A stretch of 64,000 nucleotides of DNA from Lachnospiraceae bacterium (GTDB lineage Bacteria; Bacillota; Clostridia; Lachnospirales; Lachnospiraceae). Positions 8,393-17,267 of the stretch are shown here, in pieces; positions within the stretch are counted from its first letter, which is position 1, and every line of letters starts with the position of its first letter. The DNA is taken from positions 1 through 64,000 of the forward strand of contig JAAWCJ010000030.1 of the NCBI GenBank assembly GCA_022793195.1, in the 5' to 3' direction. The notes below the pieces were generated by a model that saw only the letters and a list, made by a program, of their open reading frames with translations, was not told where the DNA came from and did not search any database. A program made the translations under genes and the position numbers.

Positions 8393-8506
8393 TTACAAAG
8401 CATTTCTATCTACTGTTTTTACTGCACCGCACAGTTCCCATTTTTCGTATTCTTTCAATATTTTAAGGGGAACCTTATACCGTTCACTCGCTTCCTTTAT
8501 GATCAT
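8393..8506 (-). pseudogene. MerR-type regulator remnant, 37 codons
   Basis: A short reading frame encodes an MerR-like N-terminus (EASERYKVPLKILKEYEKW) and then stops at codon 38, so the rest of the DNA-binding domain and any effector domain are missing. It lies 25 bases upstream of the flavodoxin lipoprotein gene, where a small MerR regulator would be expected. It may be a truncated gene or a translated leader. The MerR assignment rests on pattern memory and a short match. Confidence 0.5.
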
Positions 8507-8722
8507 TTTTGCAAACATTCTCCTTTCTCAACGCATGGATAATCTTTCCGTTCTGGAAATTAAATTTATTGTAAATCCCCTTTAATTAAATGTCTAATAC
8601 CTATATTGTATTAAGAAATATGCCTGTTCTGTATATCTATTCTTCGCCGTCTCATTCGGGGCCTTTTTCGGAATGATATAGAGTCCTTCAAACGGTTCCA
8701 ACAAAAATTTTCGCCATCGCTA

Positions 8723-8751
8723 TTGATAATTTGAGAAATCCAGGGTATACT
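8723..8751 (+). promoter_or_regulatory. Promoter of the complete AAA ATPase gene
   Basis: TTGATA (8723-8728) and TATACT (8746-8751) are separated by 17 bases, ending about 47 bases before the start at 8799. The rest of 8507-8722 shows no further gene that I can support. Confidence 0.6.
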
Positions 8752-8798
8752 GTACAAGAAAGTAGCAACGCAATCGTCGCAAGTACGAGGTGACTAAT

Positions 8799-10073
8799 AT
8801 GATTAAACGAGATTCTTATTTGAAGCGCATGATCCATCATATGTGGAACGGCGAAGTCAAGGTAATCACCGGCATCCGGCGCTGCGGAAAGTCGGTATTG
8901 CTGTTTGACTTATTCTGTGAGTACCTTCTCTCACAGGGAGTCCGGGAAGACCACATCATAAAAATCGAATTGGATCAAAGACGTTACTATAAGCTTAGAA
9001 ATCCGATCACGCTTTGTGAATACGTCGAATCCCTTGTTTCAGAAAAGAAAGAGGAAAAGTTTTATCTTTTCATTGATGAAGTTCAGCTTACCGTCAAGGT
9101 TATCGACAAAGAAAATGGTGATATTGATGTCTCCATCTATGATATGCTGAATGAACTCAAAGCATATAAGAATTTGGATGTATATGTGACTGGAAGCAAC
9201 TCGAAAGGACTGTCTAAAGACATCGCTACAGAGTTCCGCGGCCGTGCTACCCAAATCCATGTATTCCCTCTGTCCTTTGAGGAGTTCTACTCCCATGTGG
9301 GCGGCGACGAGCGAAAGGCCCTGGACACCTATATGCTTTATGGCGGTATGCCACGTCTGCCGGCGTTAACAGATGAAAAAGATAAAAAGGATTACCTGTC
9401 CTCTCTGTACAGTGAATTGTATGTAAGAGATATTGTAGAACGCGGCGGCATCGAGCGTGAGGATATTCTGAACGACATACTGGATTTCCTCGCTTCACAG
9501 ATCAGTTCTCTGACCAACCCTACGAATATTGCCAATGCGCTGACCAGCATGAAGAATGAAAAGGTTAACTCCACTCTGGTTTCAAACTATGTACAGCACA
9601 TCATCGATTCGTTCCTTATTTCGATGGCGAAGCGCTATGATGTGAAAGGAAAGACCTATTTCAAGTATCCGAACAAATACTACTACACGGATATTGGCCT
9701 TCGTAATGCCAGGTTGAACTATCGCCAATACGATCCCGGCCACATTATGGAGAACATCATCTACAACGAACTTCTGCGCCTGGGATATTCCGTTGATATT
9801 GGCGTTGTGACCGATCGTACCAGAGGTGCAAACATGCAAAAGGAAATTGACTTCGTTGTAAATGATGCGGATAAAAAAATCTATATCCAGTCAGCCTTCC
9901 AGATGGATACGGATAAAAAAGAATCCTCCGAGCTTACGTCGTTGATACTGACAAAAGACTTTTTCAAAAAAATCATTGTCCGCATGGATATTCCTCATAA
10001 CTTCTATGATGACAACGGAATTTTCCATTGTAATCTGATAGACTTGCTGCTTGGCCGTATAGAATTGTTTTAA
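8799..10073 (+). CDS. COG1373 AAA ATPase with C-terminal DUF4143 domain
   Basis: A protein of about 424 residues. The N-terminal AAA_14 core has Walker A GIRRCGKS near residue 25, Walker B YLFIDEVQ near residue 88 and sensor VTGSNSKGLS. A central helical region (YGGMPRLPAL, SLYSELYVRDIVER) is followed by a DUF4143 domain with GANMQKEIDFVV, a possible nuclease-like core. The ATG at 8799 has GAGGTG six bases away; the GTG at 8790 is less likely. The gene stands alone with its own promoter. Members are common in anaerobes and their role is not settled. Confidence 0.85.
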   Translation: MIKRDSYLKRMIHHMWNGEVKVITGIRRCGKSVLLFDLFCEYLLSQGVREDHIIKIELDQRRYYKLRNPITLCEYVESLVSEKKEEKFYLFIDEVQLTVKVIDKENGDIDVSIYDMLNELKAYKNLDVYVTGSNSKGLSKDIATEFRGRATQIHVFPLSFEEFYSHVGGDERKALDTYMLYGGMPRLPALTDEKDKKDYLSSLYSELYVRDIVERGGIEREDILNDILDFLASQISSLTNPTNIANALTSMKNEKVNSTLVSNYVQHIIDSFLISMAKRYDVKGKTYFKYPNKYYYTDIGLRNARLNYRQYDPGHIMENIIYNELLRLGYSVDIGVVTDRTRGANMQKEIDFVVNDADKKIYIQSAFQMDTDKKESSELTSLILTKDFFKKIIVRMDIPHNFYDDNGIFHCNLIDLLLGRIELF

Positions 10074-10095
10074 CCAATAAGCCAGGCCGATTCCA

Positions 10096-10441
10096 TTACA
10101 GCGCCTGTTTTTCTGTTTCTGCCAGATATTTTTTTACATGTTCGATAAAACGCAGTATTGCCGGCGAAAGCACCACGCTCTTTCTCCACACCAGTACGCA
10201 ACCGCTTTCTACCATAACACACTGATTATAATGGGAAAGATTACAGGTCGATACAACATAAAGCTTCTCCTTTCCATAACCGAACCAGTTTTCCAATTCA
10301 TTCTGTACCGACCGACGCTTCCTCCATCTGCTGAATCTGGCGGGACAAAGTTGGTTGCGTAATATGCAGATATGCCGCTGCCTTTGTAATGTTCTCTTCC
10401 CTTGCAACAGCCAAAAAATACTGTAAAACCCGAAATTCCAC
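10096..10441 (-). pseudogene. Decayed LysR-family regulator
   Basis: A GTG at 10441 with AAGGAGG eight bases upstream opens a typical LysR N-terminus (EFRVLQYFLAVAREENITKAAAYLHITQPTLSRQIQQMEE). The frame is lost near 10310. In the next frame the sequence resumes with a LysR C-terminal end (LVWRKSVVLSPAILRFIEHVKKYL). The remnant is about 115 codons against about 300 in intact genes, so most of the effector domain has been deleted. It lies downstream of a TetR gene on the same strand. Confidence 0.75.
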
Positions 10442-10487
10442 TGAGTATGCCTCCTTAGCTTTTCTGATATCCGTTGCTTCTTTACCT

Positions 10488-11039
10488 TTAAATCTTACCG
10501 GCCGCCCAGTCACAGCTGGACAAATAATGTACGTCGATTTCTTTAAGCAGGGTGAGAAGCTTTTCTACAGGAAGATCTCTCCCTCTTTCAAACCACGTCA
10601 TAAACAGCCGCTCAATGGCGGCAATCGTGTATTCCGCGCGGTAAATATCCATCTGGGAATGGGCGTATTGGGCAAACTGTTCCCGTATGGCCGATACCAG
10701 TTTTTCCTGGAAATTGTCATCAGCCTGCAGCATGATGGCAAAGCGATCCGAATTTATAGTGAAAAAATCTTTTACCTCCTGTGGGATTTCACCGCCAAAA
10801 GTGCCTGCATCAAGCACTTTCACAACATTTTCCCACAGCGATTCCAAAAGGTCGTTGTCAATATCATGAAGCAGGTCAATGATATCCCGGTAATGAAGGT
10901 AAAAGGTGCTTCTGTTGTATCCGGCCGTCTGACACAGCATCCGCACGGTAATATCCTTAAGAGGGATGGTCTGGTACAGACGCAGCATAGCATCCTTAAA
11001 ATCCCTGCGTGTTACGGAAGCCCCGGTCTCTTTCATCAT
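10488..11039 (-). CDS. TetR-family transcriptional regulator
   Basis: About 183 residues. The N-terminal helix-turn-helix includes MLRLYQTIPLKDITVRMLCQTAGYNRSTFYLHY, the canonical recognition helix. A C-terminal helical domain follows, ending WFERGRDLPVEKLLTLL, as in TetR_C members of the DhaS type. The start is at 11039 or 11036; AGGAGG lies five bases before the first. The gene is divergent from the permease/hydrolase operon starting at 11259, with a 219-base gap holding both promoters, so it most likely regulates that operon. Confidence 0.85.
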   Translation of the reverse strand: MMKETGASVTRRDFKDAMLRLYQTIPLKDITVRMLCQTAGYNRSTFYLHYRDIIDLLHDIDNDLLESLWENVVKVLDAGTFGGEIPQEVKDFFTINSDRFAIMLQADDNFQEKLVSAIREQFAQYAHSQMDIYRAEYTIAAIERLFMTWFERGRDLPVEKLLTLLKEIDVHYLSSCDWAAGKI

Positions 11040-11258
11040 TGCTTCCTCCTGTCTGTCAATCAGTCTTATAATACAACGAGGGTCTTCCAAACTCAGTGGA
11101 ACACCCCTGTCCTGTGATTTCTGCTTACCATTTCCCAAAATAGACACTTCAGAGAAATGTGTTTATTCTCATTTGTTTCCCAATTTTTTATAATAATATC
11201 ATAAAAAAGAAAGAAAGTACACGAATTTTCTATGAATAATGAATAAAACGAGGGAACG

Positions 11259-12581
11259 ATGAAAAAGAAAGAAAACCTGACTTTAAAAGAACTGATTCCC
11301 ATGGCTGTCGGCAGTGTCATGGGTGCCGGAGCATTTACCCATATTGGAATTGCCATCGGATATACAGGATATTCTGCATGGCTGGCTTACCTGACTGCCG
11401 TAATTATGGGGATTTTATTTTGCCTTCCCATCATTATTATCACAAGCGCCCTGAAGCTTGAGGGAGGGGTCTATACCCTGGTGGCAGATATGCTTGGAAA
11501 AAAAGCGGCGGGGATTTATATATCAGGATTTCTGTTTTACTTTCCCGGCATTGCCATCGTCGCCTTATCACTGGGGAATTATGTCCATTCCCTGTGGCCG
11601 GCCATTCCCGCCCGTGTCCTAGCGGCAGCCGTCCTTACTGTCTTCTATCTGTTAAATCTGGCGGGAATCAAAAAAATAGCCAGGGCGCAGAAAATCATGA
11701 TGGCCGTCACCTTATGTTCCCTGTTCGGTTTTGTAATATTCGGCCTGGGGAAAGTCTCCCCTGAAACATTTTCCATAACAAATGAAAATTTCTTCCAGGG
11801 AGGCATAAAAGGGTTCGCACAGGCCGTCTTTATCCTGTTTTACTCTGTTACCGGATATTATTTTATCATGTTCCAGGGTGGCCGCGCAAAAGACGCCACA
11901 AAGAGTATTCCCATCTCCATGTTGGCCGCCGCGGGAACCATACTGCTCCTGTATCCCGGAATCGGCATGATAGCAGTGGGGGTGCTCCCTTTGGAGCAGG
12001 TGGCAGGACAGCCCCTCACCTGGGTGGCAGAGCAGATATTCCCCTATGGATTATTTATCCTGTTTATGTTATGCGGGCCTTTGATGGCTTTGATGTCCAA
12101 CATCAATTCCTTATTTTTGGCCTATACGGAGCCCATTCAGCAGGCTGCTGAAGACGGATGGTTCGGAAAAGTGTTTGTCAAAAGGAACAAGCAGGGAACC
12201 CCCATCGGGGCCTCCACCGCACTGTGGCTGGTGGGCGCCCTCCCGATTCTTTTGGGTTTAGATATTGCCACCATCACCGGCAGTTATATGTTATTGGATT
12301 ACCTGCTGATCTATTTTATGATGTTTTCTTTGCTGCGGGTTCCGAAGCTTATGCCGGAACAGTGGGCGAAGCGCCGTATCCGTATTCCCACGAAACTGTA
12401 CTTTTGTATCGTAGGTATTTCAATTCTCATACAGACCGTCACAGTCATTGCGGCAGCCGCTTCCGTTACCCCGTTTATTTTGGCTGTCAGCCTCGTGATC
12501 ATGGCCGCCCTTCTGGTGTATGCCCTGATGCGTGACAGATCCGGGAAAGTAAAAATAAAGGAAAAAGAACCAGAAGCATAA
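11259..12581 (+). CDS. APC-superfamily amino acid permease
   Basis: A 440-residue membrane protein with about twelve hydrophobic helices. The N-terminal LKELIPMAVGSVMGAGAFTHIGIAIGYTG matches the first-helix substrate loop of APC transporters. Its place at the head of an operon with an M20 amidohydrolase suggests uptake of an amino acid conjugate or dipeptide-like substrate. GAGGG lies just upstream of the ATG. Confidence 0.85.
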   Translation: MKKKENLTLKELIPMAVGSVMGAGAFTHIGIAIGYTGYSAWLAYLTAVIMGILFCLPIIIITSALKLEGGVYTLVADMLGKKAAGIYISGFLFYFPGIAIVALSLGNYVHSLWPAIPARVLAAAVLTVFYLLNLAGIKKIARAQKIMMAVTLCSLFGFVIFGLGKVSPETFSITNENFFQGGIKGFAQAVFILFYSVTGYYFIMFQGGRAKDATKSIPISMLAAAGTILLLYPGIGMIAVGVLPLEQVAGQPLTWVAEQIFPYGLFILFMLCGPLMALMSNINSLFLAYTEPIQQAAEDGWFGKVFVKRNKQGTPIGASTALWLVGALPILLGLDIATITGSYMLLDYLLIYFMMFSLLRVPKLMPEQWAKRRIRIPTKLYFCIVGISILIQTVTVIAAAASVTPFILAVSLVIMAALLVYALMRDRSGKVKIKEKEPEA

Positions 12582-12616
12582 AAAAGAGCTGTTATAAGAC
12601 ATAAGGAGGGTAGCTT

Positions 12617-13972
12617 ATGAATGAACATATAAGAGAATGGTTTGCCGCCAATGAAGAAAGCGCCTGGAAAACGGCCCGGGCCCTCTGGGCCCATCCGGAG
12701 GTGGCTTACGAAGAGTCCGGTTCCTGTCGGATTATGGCCGATTATATGGAAGAGAATGGATTTCAGGTGGAAACCTTCAAAATCCGAAGTGGGGACGGAA
12801 AACCCAATGGATTAAAAGCTATTTTCGGGCATGGAAAACCTGTGATCGGAATTTTAGGGGAACTGGATGCCCTTCCCGGGCTGGCCCAGTCGGAAAATTG
12901 CTGTGAAGAGCGCAGAGAGGGGCCCGTCCATGGCTGCGGCCACAATCTGCTGGCCGCCGGATGCGCTGCCGCAGCCATTGCTGCCAAATATGTAATGGAA
13001 CAGGAAAATCTTGCAGGAACCATCGTATATTATGGATGTCCGGCAGAAGAAACCATCTCAGGAAAGGTACTTATGGCCTCCATGGGAGCCTTTGATAACC
13101 TGGATATCTGCCTCACCTGGCATCCTGGCGGTGGCCCCGGATTCCTGATTGAATTTGCCGGAACCGCACTTACAAATATTATATACGAATTTCACGGTAA
13201 GACGGCACATGCGGCAGATAATGCCCACATGGGGCGAAGCGCCCTTGATGCGGCAGAGCTTATGAATGTCGGGTGTAATTACCTGAGGGAGCATGTGACA
13301 AAGGATGTCACTTTCCATTATTCTTATTTATCCGCGGGGACGGCTCCCAATATTGTACCGGAATACGCCGCGGTCAACTACTTTGTCCGTGCAAACAGCA
13401 GAAAAACATGTGATGAAGTGGTTGCCCGTGTGACAAAGATTGCAGAAGGCGCCGCAATGATGACGGAAACATCCATGAAAATCGCCTCCCAGATCGGCTG
13501 CTATGAATATCTGGTAAATCACCGGCTAAACCGCGCGGCATATGAGGCCTGGAAAAAAATCCCTCCCATCGAATACAGTGAGGAAGACAAAGCTTATGCT
13601 TCCGCACTATATATTAATATTCATGGCAGGGAGGCCGAAAACGTGGAATCCCTTTTACAGACGGGGATTGTACCTCCCAAGGGAGTGACAGACACCACCG
13701 ACTGCGGCTCCACCGATGTGGCGGACGTCACGCAGATCTGCCCCACCATCAACACCTTCGGTTTCGGAATCGCCGGACGTATTCCCGGACACCATTGGGG
13801 CGTAACTGCCTGTGCCGGAAGTGAAATCGGTAAAAAGGGAATGATATTTGCTGCAAAAGGACTGGCACAGCTTTGTTTCGATGCCCTGGCAGATCCTTCT
13901 GTGATCGAAGAAAGCCAGAGGGAATTCAGGGAAAGCAGAAAAGGGATGGCGCCTTATAAAAGCAGGGTATAG
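12617..13972 (+). CDS. M20-family amidohydrolase, AbgB-like
   Basis: A 451-residue protein of the M20D group, which cleaves p-aminobenzoyl-glutamate, indole-amino acid or N-acyl amino acid conjugates. Metal-site motifs are visible: GELDALPG, HGCGHN, PAEE and TWHPGG, then a dimerisation insert containing FHGKTAHAA. The C-terminal metal site includes TTDCGSTDV and PGHHWG. The length and HHWG pattern fit AbgB, a subunit of p-aminobenzoyl-glutamate hydrolase, but the substrate cannot be fixed from sequence. It sits 35 bases after the permease, with GGAGGG upstream. Confidence 0.85.
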   Translation: MNEHIREWFAANEESAWKTARALWAHPEVAYEESGSCRIMADYMEENGFQVETFKIRSGDGKPNGLKAIFGHGKPVIGILGELDALPGLAQSENCCEERREGPVHGCGHNLLAAGCAAAAIAAKYVMEQENLAGTIVYYGCPAEETISGKVLMASMGAFDNLDICLTWHPGGGPGFLIEFAGTALTNIIYEFHGKTAHAADNAHMGRSALDAAELMNVGCNYLREHVTKDVTFHYSYLSAGTAPNIVPEYAAVNYFVRANSRKTCDEVVARVTKIAEGAAMMTETSMKIASQIGCYEYLVNHRLNRAAYEAWKKIPPIEYSEEDKAYASALYINIHGREAENVESLLQTGIVPPKGVTDTTDCGSTDVADVTQICPTINTFGFGIAGRIPGHHWGVTACAGSEIGKKGMIFAAKGLAQLCFDALADPSVIEESQREFRESRKGMAPYKSRV

Positions 13973-14028
13973 AACCACCGGGAAGGTGGTAAACAAAATA
14001 ATATATACGAAAGGACAGGTGAAACAGT

Positions 14029-14727
14029 ATGGATTATTTAGCAGTAGCAAACAGCCCGGTTATCTGGATCGCATGTGCGATTCCCGTGGCTCTCGTGGTG
14101 TTGCAGTCAGTCATTTTTATGAAAAAGGCATGGAAAACAGGAATTGAGATCGGCATGTCCCGTGAAAACATGAAAGCGGCGATAAAAACAGGCCTGATCA
14201 CATCTATCGGCCCTTCCATGGTAATCCTGGTGGGTATGGTGGCCCTCATTGCCGTAGTCGGCGGGGCCGTCGCCTGGATGAGGCTTTCTTTTGTAGGTTC
14301 TGTCATGTTTGAATCCATGGCGGCCAGTTACGGGACTCAGTCCATGGGAATTGCGCTGGGTGACCCGGCTGCCATGAATGTGGATGCATTGGCATGTGCC
14401 ATATGGGCCATGGTGGCCGGTGCCAGCGGATGGGTACTCGTCAGCGCGTTTCTTCCTAAATTTGCCAATAAGCTGGAAAAAAATGTATCCAAGGGAAATG
14501 ACACCATTATTAAACTGATTGCCGGCGTTGCCATCTTCGGCGCTTTCGGCGGATTTATGCCCTCTTATATCATCGGGTTTGACAAGCGGACCCTGGCGGT
14601 GGTATTCGGTGCGGTCATCATGTTTATCTGTATGTATCTCAATGAGAAAAAAGGCATAAAATTCCTGCGTGAATGGGGACTGGCCATCGCACTGTTCGGC
14701 GGCATGATCATCACGGCACTGATATAG
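14029..14727 (+). CDS. DUF5058-family membrane protein
   Basis: A 232-residue protein with about six transmembrane helices and motifs SIGPSMVILVGMVALIAVVG, DPAAMNVDALACAIWAM and MPSYIIGFDKR. It is followed 12 bases later by a second membrane protein of similar size, and the pair probably forms one transporter. Association with an APC permease and an AbgB-like hydrolase suggests transport of the hydrolase's substrate or product. Confidence 0.75.
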   Translation: MDYLAVANSPVIWIACAIPVALVVLQSVIFMKKAWKTGIEIGMSRENMKAAIKTGLITSIGPSMVILVGMVALIAVVGGAVAWMRLSFVGSVMFESMAASYGTQSMGIALGDPAAMNVDALACAIWAMVAGASGWVLVSAFLPKFANKLEKNVSKGNDTIIKLIAGVAIFGAFGGFMPSYIIGFDKRTLAVVFGAVIMFICMYLNEKKGIKFLREWGLAIALFGGMIITALI

Positions 14728-14739
14728 AGGAGGCAACCA

Positions 14740-15435
14740 ATGGAACAAAACACAGAAAAAAACTTAACTGTTTATGAAAAAAGTTTTATCCCGTATATTA
14801 TGAGATGGGGGATGTGGACAAATTTCCTGGGCGCCCTTTTAGGGTTCCTTCCCCTGATCGCCCTCATGGTTTTCTACGGCGCCGCCCCGGAATGGGCCGC
14901 CATGCTGGCCGGTTTCCTTACAGTGGCATCCAGCGAAGGCGTCATGTGGTTTATGGAGCCGGTCTCTTTCTTCCCGGTACTTGGAATCCCTGCTTTTTAT
15001 ATGAGTTTCCTTTCCGGTAATGTTTCCAATTTGAGAATCCCTGCTGCCACATCCGCCCAGAAAGCCGCTCTGACAGAAGCAGGCACACCGGAAGCTGATA
15101 TCGCCGCCACTCTTGGCGTTGGCGTGTCTGTTATTTTCAATATTGTTGTTTTACTGATCGGCGCCATTTTTGGAGCTACCCTTATAAACGGGCTTCCGGC
15201 TTCCGTCAGCCAGAGCCTGGACTACCTGCTGCCTGCACTTTTTGGTGCTCTTTGGATTATGGTAGCCAAAGGCCGTCTGCTGATGGGCGTCATCGGACTC
15301 GGACTCGGCATCTGCCTGAATCTTCTCTGCAACAATGGAATCCTTCCCTTCTACCTGGTGACGATCCTGTCCGTATTCGGCACAATCGCCATCGCCCTGA
15401 AAAAAGCGGGCGTAAAGGTTTTGGGAAAAGAATAA
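14740..15435 (+). CDS. Membrane partner of the DUF5058 protein
   Basis: A 231-residue protein with about six transmembrane helices and an extracytoplasmic or loop segment near residues 100-125 (SAQKAALTEAGTPEADIAATLGV). GAGGAGG lies upstream. I do not recognise a named family; the tight coupling to the preceding DUF5058 gene suggests a two-component permease. It is the last gene of the TetR-linked operon, and a long hairpin element starts 18 bases after its stop. Confidence 0.7.
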   Translation: MEQNTEKNLTVYEKSFIPYIMRWGMWTNFLGALLGFLPLIALMVFYGAAPEWAAMLAGFLTVASSEGVMWFMEPVSFFPVLGIPAFYMSFLSGNVSNLRIPAATSAQKAALTEAGTPEADIAATLGVGVSVIFNIVVLLIGAIFGATLINGLPASVSQSLDYLLPALFGALWIMVAKGRLLMGVIGLGLGICLNLLCNNGILPFYLVTILSVFGTIAIALKKAGVKVLGKE

Positions 15436-15453
15436 ATCTTATGCAGTTCTAAT

Positions 15454-15769
15454 ATTTATAGGAGTCCGCCGCCCCTGCCTGTGTGGCCTTCATCCACGTT
15501 GATTTTTAGGTTTTGTTGCGCCGCCTTTTGCCGTCTGCCGCCGCCATAAAGATTGCGCACTGCGCAATCTTCGCGCGTGAGCGGTGCCTGAAAGGTTAAT
15601 TTCCTTTCCGCGAACTGCGCTTCCCCCGGAGGGCCTTTGTCGTATGGGCGTATTTCCCCATACGGCAAAAAGCGGGTCAGCGGGACAGACGGCGCTATGC
15701 TCACAAAACCTGCAAAATCTGCCTACCGGATGGAGGCCACACAGGCAGGGACGGCGGACTTCTATAAAT
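15454..15769. repeat. Long intergenic hairpin element, family 1, copy 1
   Basis: A 316-bp element with 36-bp terminal inverted repeats (15454-15489 and 15734-15769) carrying two mismatches. Inside lie further paired segments: GATTTTTAGGTTTTG with CAAAACCTGCAAAATC, GCCGTCTG with CAGACGGC, and a perfect hairpin AAGATTGCGCA/TGCGCAATCTT. The core matches the element at 38631-38940 in the opposite orientation. Reading frames inside it look fortuitous. It also fills most of the gap between the DUF5058 operon and the antitoxin gene. Confidence 0.8.
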
Positions 15770-15803
15770 TTCAGATTCTTTCAAAAAATTTATATCTCCA
15801 TAC

Positions 15804-15853
15804 TTGATATTTTCACCAATACTTCATATAATATAATTAGCTAGTTTAGCTAA
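15804..15853 (+). promoter_or_regulatory. Promoter and operator of the Phd/PIN toxin-antitoxin operon
   Basis: TTGATA (15804-15809) and TATAAT (15827-15832) are separated by 17 bases. The inverted repeat TTAGCTA-GTT-TAGCTAA follows at 15837-15853, over the expected transcription start, and is a good site for autorepression by the antitoxin. Confidence 0.75.
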
Positions 15854-15887
15854 CTTATTAATTGAGGAAATAAAAGGAGGTGCCGCG

Positions 15888-16130
15888 ATGACTCAGGTAA
15901 ACATGCTGGAAGCCAAAACGGATTTATCAAAGCTGGTACGGATGCTCGAAACAAAGCAGGAAGACATCATCTATTTGGCGCGAAATGGAACAGCCGTTGT
16001 ACAGATGACTTTAATCCCGGAAAAACCTGCCGGAAAACGTATCGGCGTAGCCGAAGGAAAATTCAAAGTCCCGGAAGAATTTCACCTGTGGGACAAAGAA
16101 GTGGAAGAGATGTTCGGAGGAGAAATATGA
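15888..16130 (+). CDS. Phd/YefM-family antitoxin
   Basis: An 80-residue protein with the Phd/YefM N-terminal fold (VNMLEAKTDLSKLVRMLE, IIYLARNGTAVVQM) and a C-terminal toxin-binding tail (FKVPEEFHLWDKEVEEMF). AAAGGAGG precedes the ATG. It should neutralise the PIN toxin encoded immediately downstream with a 4-base ATGA overlap, and repress the shared promoter through the palindrome at 15837-15853. Confidence 0.88.
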   Translation: MTQVNMLEAKTDLSKLVRMLETKQEDIIYLARNGTAVVQMTLIPEKPAGKRIGVAEGKFKVPEEFHLWDKEVEEMFGGEI

Positions 16131-16531
16131 AAATTTTACTGGATACACATATTCTTCTCTGGGCGCTTTCCAATGATATGAAACTGCCTGAAAAGGCAAG
16201 AAAACTGATTGAAAACAGGAAAAACGAAATTTACTATAGTATCATTTCCTCATGGGAAGTGGAACTAAAACATTTGGCACATCCTGAAGCAATGCCTATT
16301 TCAGCAAAAGAGTTTACAGAGTATTGTGAACAGTCCGAATTTCACCTAATGCCAATCAAAAAAGGCCACATTTATGCTATGGCAGGCTTAAGGCGCAAAA
16401 AAGGCGCCCCACCCCACAAAGATCCCTTTGACCGGATGCTGATCTGCCAGGCGGCTATAGAAAATATGCTTTTTGTCACCCATGATTCTCTTATTTCTGA
16501 CTACGATGAACCATTTATTTTGATTGTGTAG
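16127..16531 (+). CDS. PIN-domain toxin, type II
   Basis: A protein of about 134 residues starting MKILLDTHILLWALS. Acidic residues expected in a PIN ribonuclease are visible: D in LLDTH, E in SSWEVELK, D in DPFDRMLICQA and D in VTHDSLISDYDEP. This VapC-like layout, COG3744, is usual for PIN toxins paired with Phd antitoxins. The start is fixed by the overlap with the antitoxin stop and by GGAGGAG. Its 3' end overlaps the convergent gene at 16515 by 17 bases. Confidence 0.88.
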   Translation: MKILLDTHILLWALSNDMKLPEKARKLIENRKNEIYYSIISSWEVELKHLAHPEAMPISAKEFTEYCEQSEFHLMPIKKGHIYAMAGLRRKKGAPPHKDPFDRMLICQAAIENMLFVTHDSLISDYDEPFILIV

Positions 16532-17189
16532 AGCCTGCTCCAAAATACCCCAGCGCCTTTTCATAGTTTTCTTCCCCCCGGACAGTTAACAGAAACTTCG
16601 AGGTTTCCTCTGTTCCCATAATCTCCTTTGCCTGGCTGTATGATATATAAATATCCCCGGCGGGCAAGGATAAGGTTCCGGCTATCAGGCAGGGCTTCCA
16701 GTTTTCTGCCTCTTCTCCAGCCATACAATATTGCCACTCCAACTCTCCGTACCGCTCCAGAAATTCCTTTTTCTTCTCTTCTGAAATCCCATGGCCGTTC
16801 TGGTCTGTCATGACCGCCAGGCTCTCTTCCCCCAAAAGCAATACCGCAGTATTTCCCAAAGGCGTCTTACGCGACCGGGACACCTGCTTTTCCAGCCTGT
16901 CGAATTCCACGCCAACCAACGTGGCCTCCATCCGGTATTCTTCCACCTTTAACGTTACGGGGACTTCAATCACCGGTATAAAGGAAGAGATACCCGGTAT
17001 TTCCTTCAGCTTCCCTTCAAAATCCTCTCCACACTCCAATCCTTCCAGAGAAACAACAGACTGATACAACATTTTTTCCCCATGAAACCGCCTGGCTATC
17101 CGTATTCCAAAGATGAGGAAAAACACGGACAAAAGCCCTGCAAAAATCCAAAACACCACATCACTTCCAGACACTTTCCGCCCCTTCAT
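16515..17189 (-). CDS. Single-pass membrane protein of the ABC operon, function unknown
   Basis: About 224 residues. One N-terminal transmembrane segment (VVFWIFAGLLSVFFLIFGI) is followed by an extracytoplasmic domain resembling the MacB periplasmic core found in ABC exporters (EIPGISSFIPVIEVPVTLKV, VGVEFDRLEKQVS), without the remaining FtsX helices. The start at 17189 has AGGAG eight bases upstream. It is the last gene of the operon begun by the response regulator and may be an accessory part of the transporter. Confidence 0.6.
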   Translation of the reverse strand: MKGRKVSGSDVVFWIFAGLLSVFFLIFGIRIARRFHGEKMLYQSVVSLEGLECGEDFEGKLKEIPGISSFIPVIEVPVTLKVEEYRMEATLVGVEFDRLEKQVSRSRKTPLGNTAVLLLGEESLAVMTDQNGHGISEEKKKEFLERYGELEWQYCMAGEEAENWKPCLIAGTLSLPAGDIYISYSQAKEIMGTEETSKFLLTVRGEENYEKALGYFGAGSTQSK

Positions 17190-17267
17190 CCTCACCGCTC
17201 CTTTCTGCATCTTTCCCCGGTTCCTACAGAATATCATCCACTTCTTCTCTGCCCACAGGAATGTTAC

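Noticed and set aside
15456..15704. 82-codon open frame on the minus strand
   Set aside because: It lies wholly inside the family 1 hairpin element and has no ribosome site or family pattern; the element's structure explains it.
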